Assembly: GCF_029626105.1 (NCBI RefSeq) | Contig: NZ_JARUBH010000009.1 | Span: 4,526,001 to 4,590,000 of the forward strand | Direction of reading: 5' to 3' | Length of the DNA stretch: 64,000 nt | From: Solwaraspora sp. WMMD792 | GTDB lineage: Bacteria; Actinomycetota; Actinomycetes; Mycobacteriales; Micromonosporaceae | Shown here: positions 6,878-16,682 of the stretch, piece by piece | Layout: each line of letters opens with the position of its first letter | Position numbering within the stretch: position 1 is the stretch's first letter | The notes under the pieces: model-generated | Databases searched by the model: none | The model's input: only the letters and a program-made list of their open reading frames with translations | What the model was told of the DNA's origin: nothing | Program-made: the position numbers and the translations under genes

Positions 6878-9445
6878 CTACGCCGGTACCGGGCACTGCG
6901 GCAGGTCGTCGGCGTTGAGGCCGACCAGGTCGGCGGCTGCGGGGTCAGCGAGTTCGGCGACCCGCTGCGCCTGCCGTTCGGTCATCTCCTGAAACGTCTG
7001 GCGCGCCAGCCGACCGTTGCCGAAACCCTCCCCGCGTGGCAGCTGCGCGAAGAAACGTTCCAACCCGTCCCGGGCCGCGCCGGTCAGCTGGTAACGGTGC
7101 AGTTCGGCCTGGTACTCGACAATCGACACCAGCTCGGACGCGTCGTAGTCGGCGAACCGCATGGTGCGGGTGAACCGCGAGGCCAGTCCGGGGTTCGCGG
7201 CCACGAACCGCGTCATCTCGTCCGGATAGCCGGCGGCGATCACCACCACCTCGTCCCGGTGGTCCTCCATCAGCTTGACCAGCGTGGCGATCGCCTCGGT
7301 GCCGAAATCGTTGCCGCCGAACGTCGGCACGAGCGAGTACGCCTCGTCGATGAACAGCACACCGCCGATCGCCCGCCGGAACTCGGCCGCGGTGCGTGGA
7401 CCGGTGTGCCCGATGTACTCACCGACCAGGCTGCTGCGGTCGACCTCGACGAGGTGACCGCGCCGTAGCAGGCCGAGCGCCTTGAGCAGGCGCCCGTACA
7501 GCCGGGCGACCGTCGTCTTGCCGGTGCCCGGGTTGCCGGCGAAGACCAGGTGCCGGCTCAGCGGCGGGGCCGGCAGCCCGGCCTCCTGACGGAGCCGGAC
7601 CGTCTGCATCAGCTTCACCATCGCGGCCACGTCGCTCTTGACCCGGTCCAGGCCGACCAGCCGGTCCAGTTCGGCGAGCACGTCGTCGAGGTGCTCGTCG
7701 GGCGGATCCGGCTCCGACGACGCCGCGGACGGCACCACCGCGCCGGCCGCTGCCGTGGCAGGCACCGTCGGCGGCGGTCCGGGCACCGGCGACGTCGGCA
7801 TCGACGAGGTGGCCACGTCGTGCACGACGCAACGCTCGAAGACCGGGCGGGCACCGTCGTCGGTACCCAGATCCTCCGCGCAGTCGGTGATCCGGCAGTC
7901 GCGGAACACCGGGTCGGCCCGTGGCCCGCAGTGCACCGCCGGGAATCCGGCACCGGTCACGTCGCAGGAGTCGAACACTCCACCGGCGTCCCCGGCCACG
8001 AAGATGCCGTTCTTGGCGGGTCGGAACACGCGCAGGCCGGACACCTCCGGGCGTGCCCCGGTCCACACCACCAAGGCGGACCCGGCGCTGTCCTCGATCG
8101 TGCCGCCGTCGATCCGGGCCTGCCCACCGGAATCGACGACGATGCCGGCCGTACCGGCGAACACCACCCGGGTGTCCTGCAACCGTGCCGCACCGCCGTC
8201 GCCCACGTCGACCCCGGTCCGTCCCGGACGCTGCACCACGCAACCGTCCAGCTCGACCCCGACGGGTGAATCGACGCGAACCCCGATTTCGGTGTCGACG
8301 ATCCGGCAGCCACGGGCCGACAGTCCGGCATCCCCACGCACGTAGAGGCCGGTCATGGTGATGTCGGCGACGGTGCTTTCGACGAGCTCCGCACGGGCCG
8401 AACCGATCGCGTGGACACCATGCTCGGCACTGCCCCGGACCCGGCAGTCGACCAGCCGGACCACCACATCGTCGGTCAGGTGCACCGCGCTGAACCGGCT
8501 ACCGACCAGCCGGCAGTCGACCAGTTCGGCGGTGGCGGTGCCGGTTGCCATCAGGCTGTTCGCCCCGGCGTCGACGATCGAGCAGCCGACCGCAGCCAGC
8601 CGGGCACCGTCGCGGACGACCACGCCGCTGGCTGCCGGGGCGGTGAGCCGGCAGTCGGCGAGCGACACCTTGCCGGTGCCGCAGATCTGGATGGCGGCGG
8701 CGCCGGCGCCGTTCAGGTGCGATTCGACGGCCTTGACCACCGCCGCGTCCTCGACCGACAGTCCCATCCGGGCGGGGTCGCTGACCCGGCATTCGGTCAG
8801 TAACGCGCGGGAGTGTCCATGCAGGTGCAGTCCGGACCCGGTCGTCGCCGTCACGCGCAGCCGGGCCGCCCGGAGCACGGCGCTGCCGGACAGCGACACC
8901 CCGGTGCCGTCGATGTCACGTACCACGGTGTCCTCGGTCCGGGCCCGCACGGTGCCGGAGAGCGCGAGCGCCGTACCGGTGACGTTCGCGATCTGGACAC
9001 GGGTGAGCACCAACGCGGTGCCGTCGGACCCGGGGCCGTGCTCGCCGTCGCCGGGACCGTGCTCGCCGTCGTCGGGTTCGGTGGTCGCGGTCGCCTCGAC
9101 CCGGCCGCCCAGCACGGCACAGTCGGTCAGGACCAGGCCCGCACCGGCCGGCACGGCCACCGCGACGAGGGCCGAGTCCGCACCATGGATCTCGAACCCG
9201 ACGACCGTGCAGTCCGTCACGGCCACCGTCAGTGCCGGACCGGTCGCCGCCGGACGCAGAACCACACTGCCCGGTCCCTGCGCCGCCTGCAGCGTCACGG
9301 GTGTGGACAGGCACAGATTTTCCCGGTACTCCCCGGCGGGGACGCTGACCACGTCACCCGGGGCGGCGTCCCGCAACGCCGCAGCGATGGTGCGATGTCC
9401 GCGGAACGCGTTCCGGGTCACCCGCAGGACCTGTGCGCCGTTCAC
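6878..9445 (-). CDS. Right-handed beta-helix protein fused to an EccA/CbbX-type AAA ATPase
   Basis: This is an 855-residue protein. Residues about 5-560 form a parallel beta-helix of NosD/pectate-lyase shape: about 22-residue turns such as ALVLTRVQIANVTGTALAL and RLVDCRVRGSAEHGVHAIG. Residues about 600-855 are an AAA ATPase like EccA and CbbX, with Walker A GNPGTGKTT near 636, Walker B GVLFIDEAYSL near 696 and a sensor region RFTRTMRFADYD. The GTG start overlaps the stop of the giant gene (GTGA at 9442-9445). EccA-type ATPases act in the cytosol on type VII substrates; the beta-helix half may be the scaffold that binds the giant protein. Confidence 0.8.
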   Translation of the reverse strand: MNGAQVLRVTRNAFRGHRTIAAALRDAAPGDVVSVPAGEYRENLCLSTPVTLQAAQGPGSVVLRPAATGPALTVAVTDCTVVGFEIHGADSALVAVAVPAGAGLVLTDCAVLGGRVEATATTEPDDGEHGPGDGEHGPGSDGTALVLTRVQIANVTGTALALSGTVRARTEDTVVRDIDGTGVSLSGSAVLRAARLRVTATTGSGLHLHGHSRALLTECRVSDPARMGLSVEDAAVVKAVESHLNGAGAAAIQICGTGKVSLADCRLTAPAASGVVVRDGARLAAVGCSIVDAGANSLMATGTATAELVDCRLVGSRFSAVHLTDDVVVRLVDCRVRGSAEHGVHAIGSARAELVESTVADITMTGLYVRGDAGLSARGCRIVDTEIGVRVDSPVGVELDGCVVQRPGRTGVDVGDGGAARLQDTRVVFAGTAGIVVDSGGQARIDGGTIEDSAGSALVVWTGARPEVSGLRVFRPAKNGIFVAGDAGGVFDSCDVTGAGFPAVHCGPRADPVFRDCRITDCAEDLGTDDGARPVFERCVVHDVATSSMPTSPVPGPPPTVPATAAAGAVVPSAASSEPDPPDEHLDDVLAELDRLVGLDRVKSDVAAMVKLMQTVRLRQEAGLPAPPLSRHLVFAGNPGTGKTTVARLYGRLLKALGLLRRGHLVEVDRSSLVGEYIGHTGPRTAAEFRRAIGGVLFIDEAYSLVPTFGGNDFGTEAIATLVKLMEDHRDEVVVIAAGYPDEMTRFVAANPGLASRFTRTMRFADYDASELVSIVEYQAELHRYQLTGAARDGLERFFAQLPRGEGFGNGRLARQTFQEMTERQAQRVAELADPAAADLVGLNADDLPQCPVPA

Positions 9446-12400
9446 GCGACCTCCTTCTTCGGGTCGTCGTCCTTCTTCGGGTCGTCGTAGTGCGGTGGTG
9501 GCAAATGGTCTATCAACATCGGGTACGTGACGAAGTTGTACAGCGACTTCTCGCCTGACCTCATCACCAACTGGTGGAGGGTGTCCCCGATGCCGAGGGG
9601 GTTGTAGAGCCGGCCACGGGCGTAACCGACCCACGCGGTGGTGAGCACCGAACCGGGCAACCCGCTAGGAACCGACGCCAGGGCCAGGACGCCGCCGTAC
9701 TCCAACGCCTCCGAGAAGGTCGGGTCGACCAAGTCGCCGGCCTTGTTCTCGTACCCGAAGATGGCAGCGCTCGCCGTTCCGTAAATGAAGCTGGTGACGA
9801 CGCTGGTGCCGAGTCCGTAGAAGAAGTTGAAGGTGGTGCCCCGCCAGCGCACCGGATGGTCCGGCCCGGCCCAGTCGGTCCGCCAACTGTCGTCGTGGTT
9901 CAACGGGCGGCGGCTGGGGGCGTAGCCGCTGTCAAGGTTGCTCAGCCCCAGCCGGTAGTTGTGCAGCGGACCGTGGCGCCAGTCGATGAGCGCCGCCCCC
10001 AGACCGGACTTGACACCCGCGCCGACCCCGGCGCGCAGCAGGGCCTTTGCGACGTTCTCGAAGCCGAATTCGTCACCCGTGACCAGCGCCGCGAAGGCCG
10101 AGAACCCGAGACCCACCACGAACTCGAACACGAACTCGTAGCCGAAGTCGAACGCCATCTTCTTCAACACCAGCTCGGTGTACGACCGGTACGCCGCCTC
10201 GCCGAGCAGCGCGCCGTCGGGCCCGACTGCCGAGCGGCCCCACGGCATCCGGTGGATCTCGTGCAGCGTGCCGTTCCAGCCACGCATCGCCTCGAGCATG
10301 CCGCGATACTCGAGGTCGCGACCCACGATCGTGAATCTGCCCGGGTCGATCGGGCTCGTCGGGTCCGGGCTGAGGTAGATGTTGTGGTCCTCGCGGCGCA
10401 GGGCCACCAGAATGTCGTTCTCGCGGTAGACCCGCCACTGCCCGCGCCACGCGTCGGTCTCCTTGTAGAGGCCGGTCGGCAGCGGCTGGCCATCGAAACC
10501 GGTGAACTCCAAGGGCTTGCGGCTACGGACGACGATGCCTTGGTCGAACTCGTTCCACACCCTCCGGTCGGTGATGTCGGGGTACTCCCGCACGCGTGCC
10601 ACCGGAACGTCCGCCGGGATCTCACGGATCACCGTCCCGCCCGGACGACCGTCCCTGATCAGGTCCTGGAACCGGTTCGCACCGCTGACCCAGTCGTCGA
10701 CCCATTCGCCGGTGGGGCTGAGCCACTGACGTATCGGAGTGCCCTCGACCGGTTGCGGGAGGACCCGGCCGTGGCGGTCGAGCTTCTCCCAGCGCCACCC
10801 GAAGCGGCCGGTCTCCGGGTCGTAGTTCCGCCAGGCCCGGACGGTGTCGCCGTCCGCCAGAGCCCGCACGTCGCGGATCACCACGCCGTCGAAGAAGTCC
10901 TGGAAGGACTCGTCGTAGGTCATCGCCGGGTTCCTGGTGAACAGGTTGTAGACCCGATCGCCGCTATGGCCTTCGCTGTCGACCCACTGCCACGAGCGGT
11001 TGCGCAACTCCGCCACCGGCCGGAACCCGTCCCAGATCGAGCTGTCGTCCAGCGGCTTGGCAGCCACCCATCCGCCACGCGGGGCCGCCGGACCGGCGGC
11101 GGCCTCGGCCGGCGACCCGGCCGGGGTGGGGTTGGCGGGTGGTTCGTTCAGCTGCGGCCAGGTGTCGGCGCGACCGCCGACCAGGCCGTGCTTGCCGCGT
11201 CTGACCCAGTCCTGGCCCGCCAACTGCTCGGCGATCCCATCGGGCTGCGGCGGGTTGCGGAACTCCGTCACCGCCCCGTCCGAGTGGCCGATCCGCGCCA
11301 CCCGGAGGGTCTGCCCGTCCAGGAAACGGTCCTCCCAGGCGTGGCCCGCCCCGTCGAGGTCGACCCGCAGACCGGACCGCTCGCCACCGACGCCGCGCTC
11401 CGACCAGCGGTACGTCACCGTACCGGGCTCCGGTCGCAGGTCGACGGCGCCGGGGGCCACCAGGTCGTCGCCGACGGTCAGCGTGTTGCCGTTGTCCAGC
11501 TTGACGAAGGCCCGTTGGAACGAGCCGTCCGCGGCGATGTCGATGTAGCCGCCGTTGTACGTGGTGAACCTGGTGCCGCTGCCCAGCGGCGTGCCGTCGA
11601 CGGCGGTGGCGGTCCAGCGAGAGACGCGGAATCCGCTGTCTGCGGCAAGGTGCGGCCAGCGTTGCTGAAGCGAGTCCGGCACCACCCCGCTGAGGTGGCG
11701 GAGCCAGCCGGGTGGGCGTTGCTCCATCCAGCGTTCGACGGTCAGATGGCCACCGGTCGCCAGTTCGGTCTGGCTGCCGGTCACCGCCTTGCGCGGACTG
11801 ATCCGCTGCCACAGTTCCGAACGGTCCCACTGTCCCGACGGGGCCTGGACCAGGCCGTACTCGAGATACTGATGCTGCCGATCCGGCCAGGTGAACTTCT
11901 TCCACTTCTCGTGCACGAGCGCCCGGTCCGGCGAGCCGGCGGCCCCGAGGTGGTCGGTCCACCCACCGAACAGCTTCTGGGTACGCGGCCCGCTGGCCAC
12001 GTACGCGTTGGTCGCGTCGTCGAACCGGTGCCAGGTCCAGCCGCTGGCCGGGTCGTTCAGGGCGAGCACGTGGCCCTTGTGCAGTCCGGCCTGGAACTCG
12101 TGCACCTTCACCCCCGACGCCTCGTCCCACCAGTAGTTGCCGGTGACGTCGAAGTAGCGCGTGCCGCTGGCCACCTGCGCCCCGGTGTGGTCGGTGACCT
12201 GCCACACCGGCCATTTGTAGAACGCGACGAACGCCGGTGGGGTGAACGCGTTCAGCAGCCGCCCGTCGGGCAGTTCGATCGTTTCGAGGACCTTGAGGGC
12301 GGTGGCGTCCTGCCTGATGAACGTCGTCACGCCGCCCTCCAGACGCCGTTCGAACCCGGTCACGTCGTCCAGTCCGGCGGTCTTGAGCTCCCAGCCGCCG

Positions 12401-15400
12401 GTTCCGGTCCGGACCAGGAACTGGCCGTCCAACGAATGACCCTCGTGTCGCAGTGGGACACCGACCGAGGTGAGTCGATGATCGGCGTCGAGAAGGTGGA
12501 ACGCCCCGCCATCGTGGGTGATCCGCAGTCCCGCGCCGTCCACGTCCACGCGGTATCCGTTCATGAGCAGCCGGTTGACATCCTCGACATGCCAGCCCGG
12601 CCCGTCCATGTGCTGCACCAGAACGTGGTCCCGGAGCGGGTTGCCGGCCCAGCGGACCCCGTCCTCCCCGAGCCGCAGCGGACGGCCAATCGCAACGAGG
12701 TCACGGTCGCCGTTGAACCGGTGGAAAATCCCGGCGTCGTCGGTGACCTGCAGGACGTTCTTTTCCGCATGGACGGTGTAGCCGACATTCAGCTCGTCGA
12801 CGGTTGACCCCAGGTGCCAGGTCCTGGCGGATCGGTCCACCACCGCGTACATGCCGTCCAACGGATGGTCCCCGCGCAGCAGCAGACCGATGCGGCTGAC
12901 ATGAAGTTGATCGTCGAGCCGGTGCACGATGTCCCTGCCGTCGATCCGCCAGCCGCCCCCCTCCAGCCGTTCGACCCCGTACGTGTCCAGCTTGGACCGG
13001 GATGCATCCGTCAGGTACGGCGTACCGTCACCGGACGGCGAGACCAGATAGTGGTCCCGCAACGGGTGGCTCGTGCCCGCGACCTTCGTACCGGTGGCGG
13101 TGACGCTGAGGTCGTCGCCGACGACGTGGAACCCACTCCCGTCGACTTTTACGATCGTCATCGGCATGTCCCCGTCGGCGGGGACGAGGTGGTGTTCATC
13201 GTCCACCGTCCACGAGTCCGCCGACCGACGCTCGACCTGCCATGCCGCACTGTCGAGGTCCTGGACCAGGACGTGTTCCTGCGGGCCGCCGAGCGGCACG
13301 GACCGACCCTTGGCAACAGGAGTCCAGTCAGCCGCGAAACGGGCGAAACGGCCTTCCACGAGCACGATGTGCTTGCCTTCCGACAGGCCGTGGTATCCGG
13401 AGAGTGGTGTTTCGTCGGCGTTGACAACCTGCCAGGGCCCACCGTTCTTACGGAGCGCCTGCCCCGACGGGAGCAGCCAGGTCGGAAGGTCACGGCCCTC
13501 GGCGGTCACCACACCGTCCGGGCCGAACCGGAACCAGCCGGCTTCCGGCGACTCGACGATGAATTCGGATCCGGCTCGTTTCACCTCCTGTTGAATGCCG
13601 TTGCGTTCCAGCCACATGCTGTCCTCGGCGTGACCGCGCATGAAGAACCATCCGTGGCCGGCGACCCCGTCCCCACCGGAGATCCCGACCCCGGACGCCA
13701 CAGGCTCGTACCGATCGCCGTTGCGCCCGAGGCGGTATCGCCACACGTTCGTGTCGCCGACGATCGACGCCGTTCCACCAAACTCGCCGAGATTGAACGT
13801 GTAACTGGTCGGGGCGCCAACCAGATCCAGCACCTGGTACCCGGCCGGCTGACCCCCGGCGTCGCGTATCGGCTGCACCTGGAGGCCGATCGTCTCGTCG
13901 CGGAGCACACTGTTGCGGACCGGCGTGCCGCGTGGGGCCCCCACGCTCGGCTGCCCGTCGCCGCCCCCAATCATGGGGTTGTGCCAGGCACGTTCCCGGT
14001 CGATCCGGTCGGTGGCCGCGTGGGCGGCTTCGATGTCCACGTCCAGCTCACTCAATTTGTCTTCGAGCGCACGCATCTTCGCCGGCTGGCCGGTCAACCG
14101 GGCGGTTTCGTACTCCTGCCATAGCTCGAACCGCTGCGCCGTGATCGGGTCGTTGGCGGCACCGAAGATTCCCCGGTACAGCAGGTGCGACTGGCCGTTT
14201 TCCAGGTATCCGGCGAAAGGCCGTGGATGCTGATGCACCTGGGCGTGGACCGGCTCGGAGCGGACCGGGACCGTGGTCGGACGCGCTGCCGTCCCGGCCG
14301 TTTCCGGGACCGTTGCGGGGCGGACCGTGATGCCAGGCGTTACCGGCGTCGGCGTAGCACGCACCGCAACCCCGGCCGACTCCGCCGTCGGCGTAGCACG
14401 CACCGCAAGCCCAGACGTCTCGGAACGGACCACCGTACCGGCCTTTTCCGGCGTCATCGCACCGGTCGGCACCGATGGTGCCTCGGCCCGGCCCCTAGCG
14501 ACCAGGTCCAGCGCTGCCGCCTCGAGCCGCGCCATCGATCCACCGGGCAGAGTGGTCGCGCCGGACCCGGCGACGTCGACGGGGGTGGCACGGCCGAACC
14601 CGGTCGCACCCGATGGAACCGGCACGGCCACCCCCATGTCCGCAGCCGTCACCGTCGGCCGGGCCGTGGTTCCCACGGCGTGCTGGGCCTGCAGTCCCAG
14701 CATGCGCTGGTCGTGGGTGCTGGCCGCCACCGTGGGCAGGTCGGGGGTGAGCGCGCCGGGCTTGTGCGTGACCACCGAGCCGCTGCCGGGCAGCTCGACC
14801 GGGTGCATCGCCGCCCGTCCGGTCTGGGGCAGATGATGTCCGATGGCGGGCGCCACGTCGGGGCCGGACGCTGCGGTGACGACGACTTTGTGGGCCGACG
14901 GCGACTCGACCACGGAGGTCACGGTGTGTAGCAGTCCAGTGGAGAGGTCACCGGACGGCGCCGCCGACGGAGTGAGCAGGCCGCCGGGCGTGGTCGAGAA
15001 GCCCTTCGGCGTCACGTCGCCGAGCCATGCGCCGGTCTTCACCTGCGCCAGTTCGCTGCGGGTCAGGTCGACGAGAGCGTCCACCTGGTGGCTGACGTGC
15101 AAGCTGAGGAAGTGACTGTCGGTAATGGACATTCCACCGGCCGGCGGGTGAGGTCCGGGCCCGTGCGGCGTCATCCAGCTGGGGGGCAGGGCATCGAACA
15201 TCCTGGGGTGCAGCGGCCAGTCCGGGACCGCCAGGTGGACGAGCCGGCTGGCGGGCAGGTCGACAAGCGCGTCGACGGTACGGCTGGCCCCGCCGACCAT
15301 TGCGCTCCCACCACGCAGGGGCATCGACATGCCGAACAGGTACCTGCTGAAGATGCCCCGCTCGATGAGCGCGACCTTCATGGCCGGACCCACGCCGAGC

Positions 15401-16467
15401 AGGGTGATCTCGGTCGCCTCGGCCGGGGTGATGATGCGCAACCATTTGTGCCCGCCCAGTTCCCCGCGCAGGGAGAAGCTCTTGATCCCCTGCCAGACGG
15501 ATGCGATGCCCCGACCCAGCATCGGAACCCCGTAGTAGACGGCTTTGAACGGCAGGGCGACGACCGTCAGACCGAACTTGCCGAGCCCGACGATCCCGGT
15601 GCCGACCCAGTTCGCCGTGCCGATGGCGGTGCCGTACCGACTGGTGTTCAGGCGCAGGCCGTTGCCGAGGTGGGTGGGCAGGTTGGCGAGTTTCGAACCG
15701 CCCTTGACCACTTGGGTGCCGCCTATTTTGATCCCTTTGCCGACGGCGCCACCGGCCTTGAGCAGCAGATAGCCGAGCGGTGCCGTGGTCGTGGACCCCA
15801 CCATGTTCAGGGTGGCGAAGAGCATCTCCAGACCGCTCGCCTTGCCCTGCGCGAAGGCGATGCCGGTCTTGACGAAGATGGCGGCGTTGGCGGCGATCGC
15901 GGCCAACGCGATCGGGCCGCCGAACACCAGCCCGGCGACGAACAGGGCCAGGGCGACCTTGCCGAAGTCCTGCCAGAACTCCTCACAGGCACCGATCGGC
16001 GAGGAGATGCTCTGCGACGCAGCCTTGATCTTGGCAGCGGCCGACCGAGCCGCCTCCTGCTTCGCCTCACCGGCCGCCTGCGCCGTGGCGGCGTGCTCGT
16101 GCCGGGCCGGGTCGTCATCCTCCAGCGCCGCAGCGTCCCTCAGCGCCCGGTCCGCCCGATCCTGCTGGATACGCAGCTCACCGGCGAAGCTGTCCAACGC
16201 CCCGGCGGCCGCGTAAAAGGCGCTGCAGAGCGTCTGCACGTATCGACGGAGATTCGAGTCGATCAGGTCCCGGAGCGCGTCGGCGGCCTTACCGGCGAAG
16301 GCCTCCGGGCCGGTGGTGCGCAGAATGGCGACGAACCCCTCGTCGACCCTGAGCGCGAGCCTGCCGAGCTGGCGCAGCGAGTCCGCCAGTTCCTCCAGGC
16401 GACCGGGGTCGCCGGGGGTCGGGTCGGACTTCAGGCCGAGCACGTGCCAATCCGTCGGGCGCCCCAC
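9442..16467 (-). CDS. Giant 2341-residue polymorphic-toxin-like putative type VII substrate
   Basis: The first 170 residues are long helices (RLEELADSLRQLGRLALRV, then DALRDLIDSNLRRYVQTL) like WXG100/LXG targeting domains. Hydrophobic patches follow at about 170-205 and 270-300. A Pro/Thr/Ala-rich linker spans about 570-745, then more than 1000 residues of repeated beta-rich units share words such as PLRDHYLV, NPLRDHVLVQ and GWHVED. The C-terminus is Gly-rich and partly hydrophobic, ending in Lys/Asp repeats. I cannot name a toxin domain. The GTG start has GGAG about eight bases upstream. The downstream AAA/beta-helix gene overlaps by four bases, so the two are co-translated and likely partners. 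It could instead be a large surface or adhesion protein. Confidence 0.7.
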   Translation of the reverse strand: MGRPTDWHVLGLKSDPTPGDPGRLEELADSLRQLGRLALRVDEGFVAILRTTGPEAFAGKAADALRDLIDSNLRRYVQTLCSAFYAAAGALDSFAGELRIQQDRADRALRDAAALEDDDPARHEHAATAQAAGEAKQEAARSAAAKIKAASQSISSPIGACEEFWQDFGKVALALFVAGLVFGGPIALAAIAANAAIFVKTGIAFAQGKASGLEMLFATLNMVGSTTTAPLGYLLLKAGGAVGKGIKIGGTQVVKGGSKLANLPTHLGNGLRLNTSRYGTAIGTANWVGTGIVGLGKFGLTVVALPFKAVYYGVPMLGRGIASVWQGIKSFSLRGELGGHKWLRIITPAEATEITLLGVGPAMKVALIERGIFSRYLFGMSMPLRGGSAMVGGASRTVDALVDLPASRLVHLAVPDWPLHPRMFDALPPSWMTPHGPGPHPPAGGMSITDSHFLSLHVSHQVDALVDLTRSELAQVKTGAWLGDVTPKGFSTTPGGLLTPSAAPSGDLSTGLLHTVTSVVESPSAHKVVVTAASGPDVAPAIGHHLPQTGRAAMHPVELPGSGSVVTHKPGALTPDLPTVAASTHDQRMLGLQAQHAVGTTARPTVTAADMGVAVPVPSGATGFGRATPVDVAGSGATTLPGGSMARLEAAALDLVARGRAEAPSVPTGAMTPEKAGTVVRSETSGLAVRATPTAESAGVAVRATPTPVTPGITVRPATVPETAGTAARPTTVPVRSEPVHAQVHQHPRPFAGYLENGQSHLLYRGIFGAANDPITAQRFELWQEYETARLTGQPAKMRALEDKLSELDVDIEAAHAATDRIDRERAWHNPMIGGGDGQPSVGAPRGTPVRNSVLRDETIGLQVQPIRDAGGQPAGYQVLDLVGAPTSYTFNLGEFGGTASIVGDTNVWRYRLGRNGDRYEPVASGVGISGGDGVAGHGWFFMRGHAEDSMWLERNGIQQEVKRAGSEFIVESPEAGWFRFGPDGVVTAEGRDLPTWLLPSGQALRKNGGPWQVVNADETPLSGYHGLSEGKHIVLVEGRFARFAADWTPVAKGRSVPLGGPQEHVLVQDLDSAAWQVERRSADSWTVDDEHHLVPADGDMPMTIVKVDGSGFHVVGDDLSVTATGTKVAGTSHPLRDHYLVSPSGDGTPYLTDASRSKLDTYGVERLEGGGWRIDGRDIVHRLDDQLHVSRIGLLLRGDHPLDGMYAVVDRSARTWHLGSTVDELNVGYTVHAEKNVLQVTDDAGIFHRFNGDRDLVAIGRPLRLGEDGVRWAGNPLRDHVLVQHMDGPGWHVEDVNRLLMNGYRVDVDGAGLRITHDGGAFHLLDADHRLTSVGVPLRHEGHSLDGQFLVRTGTGGWELKTAGLDDVTGFERRLEGGVTTFIRQDATALKVLETIELPDGRLLNAFTPPAFVAFYKWPVWQVTDHTGAQVASGTRYFDVTGNYWWDEASGVKVHEFQAGLHKGHVLALNDPASGWTWHRFDDATNAYVASGPRTQKLFGGWTDHLGAAGSPDRALVHEKWKKFTWPDRQHQYLEYGLVQAPSGQWDRSELWQRISPRKAVTGSQTELATGGHLTVERWMEQRPPGWLRHLSGVVPDSLQQRWPHLAADSGFRVSRWTATAVDGTPLGSGTRFTTYNGGYIDIAADGSFQRAFVKLDNGNTLTVGDDLVAPGAVDLRPEPGTVTYRWSERGVGGERSGLRVDLDGAGHAWEDRFLDGQTLRVARIGHSDGAVTEFRNPPQPDGIAEQLAGQDWVRRGKHGLVGGRADTWPQLNEPPANPTPAGSPAEAAAGPAAPRGGWVAAKPLDDSSIWDGFRPVAELRNRSWQWVDSEGHSGDRVYNLFTRNPAMTYDESFQDFFDGVVIRDVRALADGDTVRAWRNYDPETGRFGWRWEKLDRHGRVLPQPVEGTPIRQWLSPTGEWVDDWVSGANRFQDLIRDGRPGGTVIREIPADVPVARVREYPDITDRRVWNEFDQGIVVRSRKPLEFTGFDGQPLPTGLYKETDAWRGQWRVYRENDILVALRREDHNIYLSPDPTSPIDPGRFTIVGRDLEYRGMLEAMRGWNGTLHEIHRMPWGRSAVGPDGALLGEAAYRSYTELVLKKMAFDFGYEFVFEFVVGLGFSAFAALVTGDEFGFENVAKALLRAGVGAGVKSGLGAALIDWRHGPLHNYRLGLSNLDSGYAPSRRPLNHDDSWRTDWAGPDHPVRWRGTTFNFFYGLGTSVVTSFIYGTASAAIFGYENKAGDLVDPTFSEALEYGGVLALASVPSGLPGSVLTTAWVGYARGRLYNPLGIGDTLHQLVMRSGEKSLYNFVTYPMLIDHLPPPHYDDPKKDDDPKKEVA

Positions 16468-16682
16468 TGTCGCGGCTCCAATCCTCTGGCAGGTGGGTCG
16501 TCGCCGACCCGGCGCGCACCGGCGCTGGGCCGCCTACCCGGACACGTTTGAAGGCCGCGACGGGTTCGGATCCCGGCGGTCGGCATGGAACGGATCACAC
16601 GGCCGGCCCCGGCGACACGAACCGGAGGACGGGCTCAGACGTGTTCTCACCGAGTGACCGGTCCAACGTACGGAGGTGGTGG

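Noticed and set aside
9574-12807. 1077-codon plus-strand open frame opposite the giant protein
   Set aside because: Low-complexity composition and no recognisable motif; the minus strand encodes the consistent repeat protein.
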